Source of the DNA: Capsaspora owczarzaki ATCC 30864
Taxonomy: Eukaryota; Opisthokonta; Filasterea
Direction of reading: 5' to 3'
NCBI RefSeq assembly: GCF_000151315.2
Contig: NW_011887300.1
Coordinates: 929,003 to 993,002 of the forward strand
Length of the DNA: 64,000 bases
Part shown: positions 52,404-62,551 of the stretch, one piece after another
Numbering within the stretch: the first letter of the stretch is position 1
How the letters are laid out: every line of letters begins with the position of its first letter
Made by a program: the position numbers and the translations under genes
The notes under the pieces: generated by a model
What the model was told of the DNA's origin: nothing
Seen by the model: only the letters and a program-made list of their open reading frames with translations
Database searches by the model: none

Positions 52404-55400
52404 ATGCGTTCGTCTTCTTCTTCTTCTTCTTCTTCATCATCCTCGTCTTCCTCCGCGCGCGGGCCTTCGCTCGCCGTGCTGATGGTTGCTGCCGTCGCCA
52501 TGTGCTGCAGCGCCATCCTCGTCGCTCTGCCCTCGACCAGCGCCATGAATGTGACCTATGACAGCCGGTAAGAGTGAATGAATTTGTGTAATAGCCGATT
52601 CTGACTTCCTGACTCAAAGTTCAGCGACCCGTTTCAGCGTGCAAACTGACGAGCGTCAAGTTGTTGCGTTTCTCACTTTGGAACGAGCAACAAGTGCGGA
52701 GGCGCAGATGGGGAGAGGCTGGGGATGGGGTTAGGGTTAGGGTTATAGGGGAGATAGCGGGGAACGGCAAATCAAAGCCGCTTCTACGTCCTGCTTTGCT
52801 CACTGCGCCAAGAACGCAACCACCCCCCAAACATGACCAGCATTGCACTTTTAATAAGTGCAGTGAAGGTGATTGCAGCTCAAGGGTTTGCACTACTGCG
52901 AAAGCAACGAGGCGGCTGATCAAGCGAAACGCTCATTGAGAACATTTGAGAACGGCAAATAGACGATCGCATTGACTGCTCATTCAGGTGTCATTCCCAA
53001 GGATGCGTTAGCATCACATCATCATCATCATCATCATCATCATTCGAGCTAAATTCGAATCAATGAGAGAGATCGAACGGAGAAGAATCACAGCGACCAA
53101 ATCGCTTCGACCGGCAATATTTTACTGAACATCTCCCAATCTGAGCAAACCATCAATCTGAGCTATTGTGGATCATTCAGAGAAACGGAAAAGAAATTCA
53201 ACACACTCACTGGTTCTGATATTTTGTTTGGACCCTTACCCTAGTGCTCTGCTGCTCGACGGTCAACGCCGCTTGCTCATCGCCGGATGCATCCACTACC
53301 CGCGCTCCACCCCGGAAATGTGGCCCGAGCTGTTTGCGCGCGCAAAGGCCAACGGCCTGGACGTCATCCAGACGTACCTGTTCTGGGACGTCAACCAGCC
53401 GACGCCTGGCGAGTTTGTCATGACCGACCGCTTTGACTATGTGCGCTTCATCAAGCTCGCCCAGCAGGCCGGCCTGATGGTCAACTTCCGCATTGGGCCC
53501 TACGTGTGCGCCGAGTGGAACTATGGCGGCTTCCCTGCCTGGCTGCGCCAAATCTCTGGCATTGTCTTCCGCGACAACGACAAGCCGTGGCTCGACGTCG
53601 TGGGCCCGTACATTACCAAGACGGTGCAGGTGCTCAAGGACAACAAGCTGCTCGCCGCTGATGGCGGCCCCGTCATCCTGCTCCAGATTGAGAACGAGTA
53701 CGGCAACATTGAGGACTCGTACGCTGGCGGCCCGGCCTACGTCCAGTGGTGCGGCCAGTTGGCGGCCTCGCTGAACGCCGGCGCCCAGTGGATTATGTGC
53801 CAGCAGGACGACGCCCCCGCCAACACGATTGCCACCTGCAACGGATTCTACTGCGACAACTACGTTCCTCACAAGGGCCAGCCGATGATGTGGACGGAAA
53901 ACTGGCCTGGCTGGTTCCAGACCTGGGGACAGCCCTCGCCCCACCGCCCCGCGCAGGACGTGGCCTTTGCTGCTGCGCGCTTTTATGCCAAGGGTGGTAC
54001 GTACATGAGCTACTACATGTACCACGGTGGAACCAACTTTGGCCGCACCGCTGGCGGCCCCGGCATCACCACCAGCTACGATTACGACGTCGCCCTGGAC
54101 GAGTACGGCATGCCCAGCGAGCCAAAGTACTCGCATCTCGGCTCGCTCCACGCCGTCTTGCACGCCAACGAGCACATTATCATGTCCATGAACGTGCCCG
54201 CCCCAATCTCCCTTGGCAAGAATCTCGAGGCGCACGTGTTCAACTCTTCGAGCGGCTGCGTCGCCTTCCTGTCCAACATTGACAGCTCTGTCGACGCCGA
54301 AGTCCAGTTCAATGGTCGCACGTTCGAGCTGCCCGCTTGGTCGGTCTCGATCCTGCACAACTGCGCTTTCGCCATCTACAACACTGCTGCTGTCTCCGCC
54401 CCTCTCAACGCTCGTCGCATGACCCCGCTGGTTGTTCACGAGGACGCCGTGAGCGACGCTGCCGACCATCGCCGCTCGCTGAGCAAAGGCGAGGGCCAAG
54501 AGCGCGTGGGCGCATTCTCCACCTTTGCATCGTACGCCGAGACCATTGGACGCCGCGCCGAGGAGGCCGTGTACTTTACGAGCCCCCAGGAGCAGATCAA
54601 CACCACCAACGACACGACCGACTACCTGTGGTACACGACCACGTACAACTCGGCCAGCGCCACCTCGCAGGTGCTCTCCATCTCCAACGTGAACGACGTG
54701 GTCTACGTGTACGTCAACCGCCAGTTTGTGACCATGTCCTGGTCTGGCTCGGTCAACAAGGCCGTCCCCCTGATGGCTGGAACGAACGTCATTGACGTGC
54801 TCTCGACCACCTTTGGCCTCCAAAACTATGGCACCTTCCTCGAGCAGGTGACGCGTGGCATCCAGGGCACCGTCAAGCTTGGTTCGACCGACCTTACCCA
54901 GAATGGCTGGTGGCATCAGGTCGGCCTCCTCGGCGAAGAGCTTGGCATCTTCCTCCCTCAAAATGCGAGCAACGTGCCGTGGGCGACACCCGCCACCACC
55001 AACCGCGGTCTGACCTGGTATCGCAGCTCGTTCGATCTCCCGCAGTCCTCGCAGGCTCCGCTGGCCCTCGATATGACTGGCATGGGAAAGGGCTTTGTCT
55101 GGGTCAACGGACACAACCTCGGCCGCTATTGGCCGTCCCGCATTGCTGACAGCATGGCCTGCGACGACTGCGACTACCGCGGCGCCTACGACGACAGCCG
55201 CTGCCGCCAGGGATGCAACATTCCGTCCCAGCGCTACTACCACGTGCCCCGCGAGTGGCTGCAGCCCACCAACAACTTGATTGTCATGCTCGAGGAGATT
55301 GGCGGCAACCCAGCGCTCATTTCGCTGGTCGAGCGCGAGGAGGACATTTCCTGCGGCGCTGTCGGTGAAGACTACCCGGCCGACGATCTGTCGGTCGTTC

Positions 55401-55717
55401 TTGGCTGCGGCTTGCACCAAACCATTCGCCGTGTCGAGTTTGCCTCGTTCGGCACCCCCGTGGGCACTTGCCGCCAGTTCTCCCTCGGCTCTTGCAACGC
55501 GGCCAACTCCACTGCGATTGTCGAGTCGCTCTGTCTCGGTCGTCAAGCTTGCCATGTCCCTGTTGCCATCAATCATTTTGGCGATCCCTGCCCTGATGTG
55601 AGTTGAGGAGTGATGTTTTTGGCGGTTTGAGCGAATTGTTGGCGATGGACTGACGTTGTTTGTTTGTGTGTCTTTTAGACGACCAAGCGCCTGTTCGTGC
55701 AAGTCTCGTGCGCATAA
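52404..55717 (+). CDS. GH35 beta-galactosidase, plant type, with C-terminal galactose-binding lectin module
   Basis: A secreted exo-beta-galactosidase of 851 residues. Exons: 52404-52567, 53245-55597 and 55679-55717, phases 2 and 0. After a Ser run, the signal segment is LAVLMVAAVAMCCSAILVAL. Then VTYDSRALLLDGQRRLLIAG, GCIHYPRSTPEMWPELFARA and GPYVCAEWNYGGFPAWLR. The acid/base Glu is in LLQIENEYGNIEDSY (~203) and the nucleophile Glu in MMWTENWPGWFQTWG (~272). YYMYHGGTNFGRTAGGP is a strongly conserved plant BGAL block. The C-terminal beta-sandwich carries GFVWVNGHNLGRYWP. The end has a SUEL-type lectin: LGCGLHQTIRRVEFASFGTP, TCRQFSLGSCNAANS, CLGRQACHVPV and FGDPCPD. The whole architecture is that of plant BGALs rather than animal GLB1. 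High GC3 here creates a long antisense ORF. Confidence 0.95.
52568..53244 (+). other. Intron 1 of the beta-galactosidase gene with telomere-like and CAT repeats
   Basis: A 677-bp intron. It includes TTAGGGTTAGGGTTA at 52731-52745 and a CAT trinucleotide run at about 53019-53042. No other feature seen. Confidence 0.8.
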
Positions 55718-55908
55718 GTGGCGCCTCGCGCAGTGACGTTTGGCATTTGGGGTTTTCGTCGGTTTGCAATCTTCTTGTTTGGATTGTTTTGCAATACAAC
55801 GATGCCAACTAGACCACGAAAAAGCTGCGTATCGGAGATATATATTGCAAAAACAAAGAAAAACAAACAAACAAAGAAAACAAAACAAAAACACATCAGT
55901 TCAGACAC
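55718..55908. other. Convergent 3' region (GH35 / PLAT-papain gene)
   Basis: 191 bp including an A-rich stretch with AAACAAAC-type repeats (55855-55890). 3' UTRs only. Confidence 0.5.
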
Positions 55909-57980
55909 TCAATGCTTGATAATCATTTCGCGGCAGAAGGTGCCCTTGGCCAGATAGTCGGCAGCCTTGTTGATTGGGTTTTCAAAGGTGAAATCGTTCG
56001 TTTGGAATGTCTTGGGAGCCGTGCGCGCATTGAAAATCTCCATCGCCATGAGCAATTCTGCCGTGCGCCTGAACAAGAAAAAAAAAAAAAAAAACAAAAA
56101 AAACAGCATTTCAAGGTGAGGATTTACTCAAAATCATCCCAATCGAATGAATCAAAATACCCCAGAGAAAAATCACTTACTCTGCATCACGGTTGCTGGC
56201 CTTGAGTGGTTGCGACAAGGCCTTGTCCACGAATTGGCGTGCAGCAACGCGCATCTCCTCGGTGCGCTCAACCTCCAAGTGGCGCAAACCAATGACGTTC
56301 AGGTTCTTGTTGACCATCACTTCATCAATGTTGATCAGCTTTGCCGCTGGTTGCGAGACATCCAGAACGAAAATCTGATGGTCATCGTCAGGGACGGCGC
56401 GAATAATGGGCATCACATAGTTCCAGCGCTTGCCGGCCGCACGCAGGTGGATTTTGTCAATGACGCTGTCGAGGCTGTTGTTGATGTTGTTGTTGTTGTT
56501 GTGAAGATTGAAGGTTGACAGGGTGAGGAAGAATTCAGCAAGCATCGACGCGATGAGCGAATGACAATTCCATTACCTGACAAGAAGGACGTCGCCTGTA
56601 TCGAGTTTGCTCTTCATCAGAGAGGGCAGCGAGCGCTTGTGGCCAATCGCCTTCAAGAGTTTGGGTTTGACCAGGCACGGGAATCGCGACACGTCGGCGG
56701 GCGTCTGCTCGGTGACGTTCAACGTCTGCGGCACAAGACCGATTTCCTTCAAAGCACCAGCAACAAACGCGCTAAACAGGGCACACAAGGTGCGCAACGT
56801 GAGCCACTGAAGCAACCGAGCAATCACACAGTGTTTTTTTGCCCACTGTCCATGGAATAGCGTACCTGCAAATCATGACAGAGTACTCTTCTGGCTCCAG
56901 CGTCAAACCAATGCCGTCAAAACCGTCAAAACCGGCGCCAAAGAGCTGGAAGTAACCGAACGGAGTTCGGCGCGCGCGATGGGCAGCCACGTACTTCCAG
57001 AGGGCATCGGTTTGCTCTTCGGTCAGAATCTGCAAGCAAATTGGAATGAGTTAGACCAAAGAGGTCCAAGCAAAACACCAAGAACAAAACGCACACGTAC
57101 GTTTTTGTTTTGGCCATAGTACACGTCTCCAGCATACGCCAGGACGCGTTGGTCGAGATCAAAGCAATGGGAACCCTGCACACCAGCAACGGACAAAAGA
57201 AACAAACCCAATGAGCCATCAAGCACCAATTAAAACAAAGTAAAACAAATGCGCCAAATAATTCCGACTTACCGTCCACCACTCGGTCGCGTTGGTGGGA
57301 TAGTACTCTTCAGGATCGGTGTTGTTGGTGCTCTCAAAGGTCAGGAAGCGACCTGTCGCAGGCTCCTGGAAGATGATGCCGGCGTGCGAGAAGGGGGACT
57401 CGGTCCAGTACTTGGTGAGGCCCGACTTCCAGTTTGCGGACGAGAACAGGATGACGTCTCCGGTTTTGAAGTTGGCCCGGGCACGGCAGTAGTCGGCCAT
57501 CGAGCTTTCAAACGGAGCTGTTCAGGAGAGCAAGCCACGAGTAGTCAAAGGTGAGCGCACGACAAACACTGCGCTTCATGTCATTGACATTGCTTGTCTC
57601 GTTTTATTTTACCCTTCATGGCAGTGCGGGAAACCTCGCGAGAAAGACCGCCATCACCCTGCTCAGAATCGAGCCAGTAGTTGACGGGAAAGTCGTACTG
57701 CAGGAACGACTTGAGGGATTGCACTTCGATCTTCTCAATGTACCAGGCAGCACCCAGGCCGCTGTTGTCGTGGCGGATTCGGACCTTGTCGATCTGCTCT
57801 TCCCTCGCATCGTGAATAAAGCACGTGTCGGTGGACGCTCGCTGGAAGTACTCGTGGTCCTTGTTGAGCTTTTTGAGCTCAAACTCGTCCGACCAGGCGT
57901 TCGACTGCTCCCAGTGCACGCTGACAAATGCGTTTGCCTTGGTTCCGGCGTTGGGCAGGTCGCCCGTGACGATCGTGATT
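55909..57980 (-). CDS. PLAT domain plus permuted papain-like (NlpC/P60, YiiX-type) protein, 5' exon missing
   Basis: Seven exons found: 57980-57613, 57517-57273, 57175-57101, 57029-56866, 56771-56577, 56474-56181 and 56068-55909, all in phase (~500 residues). The first coding exon, with the ATG, was not found. Exon 1 here is a PLAT/LH2 beta-sandwich (ITIVTGDLPNAGTKANAFVS, then ...WYIEKIEVQSLKSFLQYDFP). The papain-like part follows: FKTGDVILFSSANWKSGLTK, SPFSHAGIIFQE with the likely catalytic His, a Glu-rich stretch, then EPEEYSVMICSAFVAGALKE, where the Cys precedes S-x-F-V as in circularly permuted NlpC/P60 enzymes (His first, Cys last). The C-terminal region restarts with LDTGDVLLVR, hinting at a second, degenerate copy. 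PLAT domains bind lipids or partners, and related permuted enzymes include LRAT/HRASLS acyltransferases, so a lipid or peptide-bond hydrolase is plausible but unproven. Confidence 0.8.
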
Positions 57981-59069
57981 CTGAAAGAGTCTGTGAGATG
58001 GTGCCAAAGGTCAAAAAGCGTGTAGCACAAAGTGAGATGCTTGCAAATCGTGAAGAGACACCGGATTTCTCAGAACCAGCCGGTACAATGCCAAGTTAAT
58101 CGACGACTCTGGCTCTCGTTATTCATTAGTGCAACATGAACGAGCGAGCCGCTAAGAGCTGCTAAGAGCGGGGAATGTTTACGCCTTCTTCTGAGCATTT
58201 AGGGGCACGCTGATTTGACCCTCTCTCGTCATGACTGCATTATCAGCAAGCTCGCCAATAGCAAGTTGTGGGTTGCTGCAGTTGGTGGTCGAGACGACCA
58301 AAAGTGCCGAATCACGAAATGATCCACAACATCAAAAAAAAAAAAAAAAAAAAAAGGGTTCGGTGGTGGCAAACCCTTCACTTTCGCATTGCTGACTAGT
58401 GAGTATTTCGTATGAAACAGCTTGTTTTAAATGAAATAAAGCAATAGCAAAGGTTTGTTGTTGCCTTTTTTTTTTTTTTTTTTTTCTGCGGTTCCAACAA
58501 CAAAACGCTTCCAGGTCGCCCTTCCAGCCCGACCGCTGCCACCATCAGCACACACTCATCACCATCGTCACGAAGGAGTCGCTGCGAGTAGCGCGAGAGT
58601 CGAGGAAGAGAGAGAGAGAGAGAAGCAAACTGAAAGGCTGCTCCGACATGACACTGTTATTCCACTGATTCGTCAGCCATCCCCCTTCCTTCCTTCCCCC
58701 CCTGCCTCCCCACGTCCACAAGTCAGTCAATGCCATCACGTCGCACTCAACAACGTCAAAGCGATGACTGAGCCACGAGCGACGTGTTCAAAACGAAGAG
58801 TTCGACCAAAAAAAAAAAAGCTCACAAATTTGAATCATGATGAAAAAACCAAAACAACAAACGTTTCGCTGCACGCGCGCCAATGCAAAAAAACAAAACA
58901 CCAGCTGAACGTTGAAGGAAAACGCGAAGGAACGAACAGAGGAAGGAACGAACAGAGGAAGGAACGAACAGAAATAGAGACCGAGATGGAAAGGAAGAAA
59001 AAAAAAGCGGATGATGGGAGCAAACCAGCGAAGGGAAAAGGAAAGCAAAGAAGAAAGGAAGAACTGAGG
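57981..59069. other. Region upstream of the PLAT-papain gene
   Basis: 1.1 kb with A and T homopolymers (58333-58356, 58467-58484), GA repeats and three copies of a 16-bp GAAGGAACGAACAGAG unit (58925-58975). The missing first exon of the PLAT gene should lie here. The candidate ATG at 58126 (MNNESQSRRL) has no donor in the right phase, so I leave it unresolved. Confidence 0.4.
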
Positions 59070-59228
59070 TCAACAAACGCCGGATTGCACACAACACGAC
59101 GCACCGCGAGGCTTGTTCAGGTTGCGAGCAATCTCGTCGGGATTCTCAACAGGAGGAAGCAGGTCGGGCGAGCTGGTGCCGGCGAGCGCAGGCGGCGCAG
59201 TCGTGCAGAACGAAACAACGTTGCCCAT
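59070..59228 (-). CDS. Putative small N-myristoylated protein (52 aa)
   Basis: A complete ORF from ATG 59228 to TGA. It begins MGNVVSFC: Gly2, Ser6 and a Cys at 8 fit an N-myristoylation plus palmitoylation signal. The middle is Pro/Ala/Ser-rich, with a DLLPPVENPDEIARNLNKPR stretch, and the end is CCVQSGVC. Codon content (Cys, Pro, Asp) is unlike the surrounding simple repeats. A possible donor (GTGCGT) within the last 40 bp means it might instead be the first exon of a longer gene, but I see no continuation in the GA-rich DNA downstream. No homologue recognised. It lies downstream of the RTK on the same strand. Moderate to low confidence that it is expressed. Confidence 0.38.
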   Translation of the reverse strand: MGNVVSFCTTAPPALAGTSSPDLLPPVENPDEIARNLNKPRGASCCVQSGVC

Positions 59229-59532
59229 GATGATGATGGTGATGGAAGAGTGATTGTGGGAAAAAGCAAAAAAAAAAGAATGGACAAAAGAGGGGGAGTG
59301 AACCAAGATCTGAGTTGCTGAGATGTTGGTAATATTGATCATGCTTGGAGCTTTTACAAAGAAATAAAACACAACAGCGTCCATGCACAGTTGCAATCGC
59401 CCACGCTCACGCTTGACGTCAAGTTTTGATCCGCTTTGCTCTTTCAATCTCCATTTCAACAGACAACTCAGCTTCGAAAAAGGACAACGCGGTACAGAAC
59501 AGAGCGGCATCGAATGCACCTTAGCCACAAGA
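59229..59532. other. Intergenic region between the small ORF and the RTK
   Basis: 304 bp, no gene seen. It should carry the RTK 3' UTR and, if real, the small ORF's promoter. Confidence 0.45.
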
Positions 59533-62500
59533 TCAAACATTGCTTTGAGCACTAACAGGCGCGCTGCTGCTGAGCACCATATTCTCACGCTCGTCTGGAC
59601 GTGTTAATGCGCCAATGTCACGAATAGGCTGCCCCGCAGACAGATGTGTAAAGTAGGCACTCAAGAGTGCAAACCTGGGACGTGCAAGCGGATCCAGCTC
59701 CCAGCAGGACTGAACCTGGGCGAACAAGTCTGCCGAGCAATCTTCAGGGCGTTCCAAACGCAATCCGGCTTCGACACGCGCAAGGACATCACGGACGGGA
59801 ATCGAGCCATACGGTGTTGCGCCATACGAAAATGCTTCCCCTGTACGTGCACCAGACAAAAAGACAGTGAGCATCCTCAGCGCTGCCGCCTTCCCTTGTT
59901 GTTTTTTTTTTTTCTCGAAAGCACAATGTGGACTCACAAGCGAGCACACCAAAGGCCCAAACATCGCTTTGGTGCGTAAAAGTGCGATAATTCAGACATT
60001 CCGGAGCCATCCACTACGAGAAGGGAAGCAGAATTGGATCGTGAGTCACGACAGCTTACAAAATAGTCCTCAACTCTCAAAAATCTGCTGCTCATCTGAC
60101 CTTCACAGGCAAACGCCCGCGGTGCTCCATGCGATAGTAGTCGTCGTTCTCAGCCAACGAACGGGTCAAGCCAAAGTCGGAAATCTTGACAGACAGACCC
60201 CTGCCCACAAGGCAGTTGCGGGCTGCAATGTCGCGATGAACAAACCGAATTGACTCGAGGTACTTTAGACCCGACGCCACTTGGGCCAGCGCATGCGCAA
60301 ACTCGCTCTTTGACCAAACGACGTGCGCCAGCTTGGACTTTTCCAGGACGCTCCGCAAATCCCCGTACGGCATCAGCTCGAGCAAACAGAGGTACGGCTC
60401 CACCTCCAGCAAGGTGGCGATCGCGCGAACCACGTTGGGGTTGTCAAACTGGGCGACCATGCCGGCCTCTTCCACAAAGTCATCGCGAGACTGCTCGGTG
60501 GCATCTTCAGCGATGGTTTTGACCGCTAGATCGAGATGCGACTGCGCCGGGTCATGAAGCAGGTACCGCGCATCCATCGGCACGAGCGCGCGAGGCAGAC
60601 GACCTCCAAAGACCACGCCGAATGCACCGGAACCAAGCTTTTCGCCGAGCACAAGGCCTTGCCGCAGAGTTTGAGTGACTGCAGCGGACGACTGGTAGAT
60701 GCGATTTGAAGCAGCAGTCGACTCGTACATCGGCGAGGATTGCTGCACAGGGGCATCGTACTCGGCAGCGTTTACAGTCGCGTAGTTTTGGTCGGCGTCG
60801 AAAGAAGCAGCGTAGGTCGCATACGTCGGCTCTGCGGTAGACGTCGGCGCATAGGTCGCATAGGTCGGCTCTGAGGCAGATGTTGGCGCGTAGGTTGCGT
60901 ACGTCGGCTCCGGAGCGGGAGTGGCGCGGTAAAAATCAGTGTACGAGCTGTCGGCTTGTGTTGCGAGATTGTTCTTTTGCAGCGATGCGAGTTCGAGCTT
61001 GTTTGCGCGGTCGGCAATTGCCTGAGCTTGATGTTGTCGGCGCCTGCGCACGGCAAGAAGGGCAATCAAGGCTAGAAGAACCAGCACGCCGACCACGGCG
61101 CCGATAATGGCAGGAACAGCAGACGATGCGGCATCGGTCTGCGGGCTTTGCTGAATTGGTGCAGAAGAAGAAGAGGAAGCCGAAGAAGTGGTGCCGGACG
61201 ATGTCGGAGGTTCAGAAGAAGGCGCTGCGGCGACGATGGATGCGGACTGAGTAAAGGCGGAAGAAGTCGCTGGAGCGGGAGCTGTTGACGAGGATCCGAT
61301 TGCGGTGAACGTCGAGGCAGAGGATGCCGTCGATGATGCTGAGATCAGCGGTGTGGTGGATGCAGGAGAGGCAATCAAAGCACTTGAAGGCTGAGTGGGA
61401 TGCGAGCTTGTGACAGCAGAGACAGAGACTCCGCCATTCGACGAGGTCGATGCACTCGGTACAACGGACGGAAACACTATCTGCGAAGACAGCAAAAGCA
61501 CAGATGACGTCGCCACGTTCGGACTCAAAGTGGATGCCACGTTCGGCGAAGAGGAGAAGCCGAACGGCGGCACGCACGCGCCGTCAGCCAAGATGTAGCC
61601 GTTGTAGCACTCTGTGCATTCCGAGCCAGTAGTGCAGTAGAGACAGTTGTCCGAGCAGCACGCGCCAGGTCCAAATCCAGAGCAGGTAGAGCACGAAGAG
61701 TGGCATTCTGTGTAGCAGCGTGGTGTGCAGTGTTTGAGTGTCAGACTGTTCACAGTGGTTTCAAATGAAACACAAAACTCACTGAATGGATCGCTAGGGC
61801 TGCCGTATGTGCTTGGGGGAGCCCGGTGCTCAAAGAGATTGCCTTGAAGCTGGACGTAGTTCTCATTAGGGTCGAGCGAATCGAGCGAAACCAAGTCCTT
61901 AAAGAGGCCAGGCGGAAGCGTCGTCAACGCATTATTGGTCAACCAGCTGACGAGCAAAAAAGATCAAACACGCAGCAAACAAAAAAGTGAATGTCGTTGG
62001 CAGTGGATGGCGCGCAGTGTTGTTTGACTTACATTGAAGAGGCGACAGTTCCACTGAAAGCGTTCGGCTCGATAACAGTCAACAGCGGGTTGTCATAAAT
62101 GTTTCTGGCAGCGATTTCCACAAATGAATGCCTCAAGCATTGGTCCATCCAAGCAAAGATTTTGGGGAGAGAGGCAGGCAGGCATGTCCTTACATGTTTT
62201 CAAGTCGTGCATGGTTTTGCAGCGCAAACGGGGAGGCCGGAATCGAGGTCAACTGTGTGCCCGAAATGGTTCTAGCACAGCACCACGATGCAAAAATGCC
62301 ATCGAATGTGAGCATGAAGGCAAAAAACAACAAAACGACAACTTGAAATTCAAATGAAGGTACATTTCCACAAGATTTCCGGTCGTGACGGGAAACGTCT
62401 CCATCGTCTCGATGCAGTCGAGCACAAACAGCCTGTTCCCTCGTTCGGTGTAGCACTCGCACTCGCTTGGACAGACCTCGCCATCGTCCTGCGCCATCGC

Positions 62501-62551
62501 GGTCGCGAGCATGAGCGACAGAACTGTCAAAGTGATCAGAGCGTGCTTCAT
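59533..62551 (-). CDS. LRR receptor tyrosine kinase
   Basis: Six exons: 62551-62364, 62271-62194, 62104-62033, 61946-60101, 60013-59938 and 59840-59533; 855 residues, all phases match. Signal peptide [20 protein letters not shown]. An LRR N-cap with Cys ([15 protein letters not shown]) is followed by LRRs split over phase-2 exons, then a furin-like Cys cluster ([20 protein letters not shown]). A long Ser/Thr mucin-like stalk leads to the TM helix ([20 protein letters not shown]). The juxtamembrane has three EPTYATYA repeats and other Tyr motifs. Kinase: [15 protein letters not shown] lysine, [33 protein letters not shown] with activation-loop Tyr pair, [25 protein letters not shown]. All catalytic residues are present. 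It resembles filasterean/choanoflagellate-specific RTKs rather than any animal family. Ligand unknown. Confidence 0.95.
60785..60925 (-). repeat. Tandem Tyr-containing coding repeat ([11 protein letters not shown])
   Basis: Three 36-bp-type units encoding [11 protein letters not shown](A/T) lie just inside the membrane in the RTK. They provide six Tyr in two spacings that could act as SH2/PTB docking sites once phosphorylated. Confidence 0.9.

Noticed and set aside
53207-55894. 895-codon open frame antisense to the beta-galactosidase
   Set aside because: It mirrors a GC3-rich, clearly real GH35 coding frame; the antisense translation is Ala/Val/Gly/Arg-rich and has no domain.
58090-58126. 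MNNESQSRRL as first exon of the PLAT-papain gene
   Set aside because: No GT donor leaves the phase-2 end required by the next acceptor, so it is not supported.
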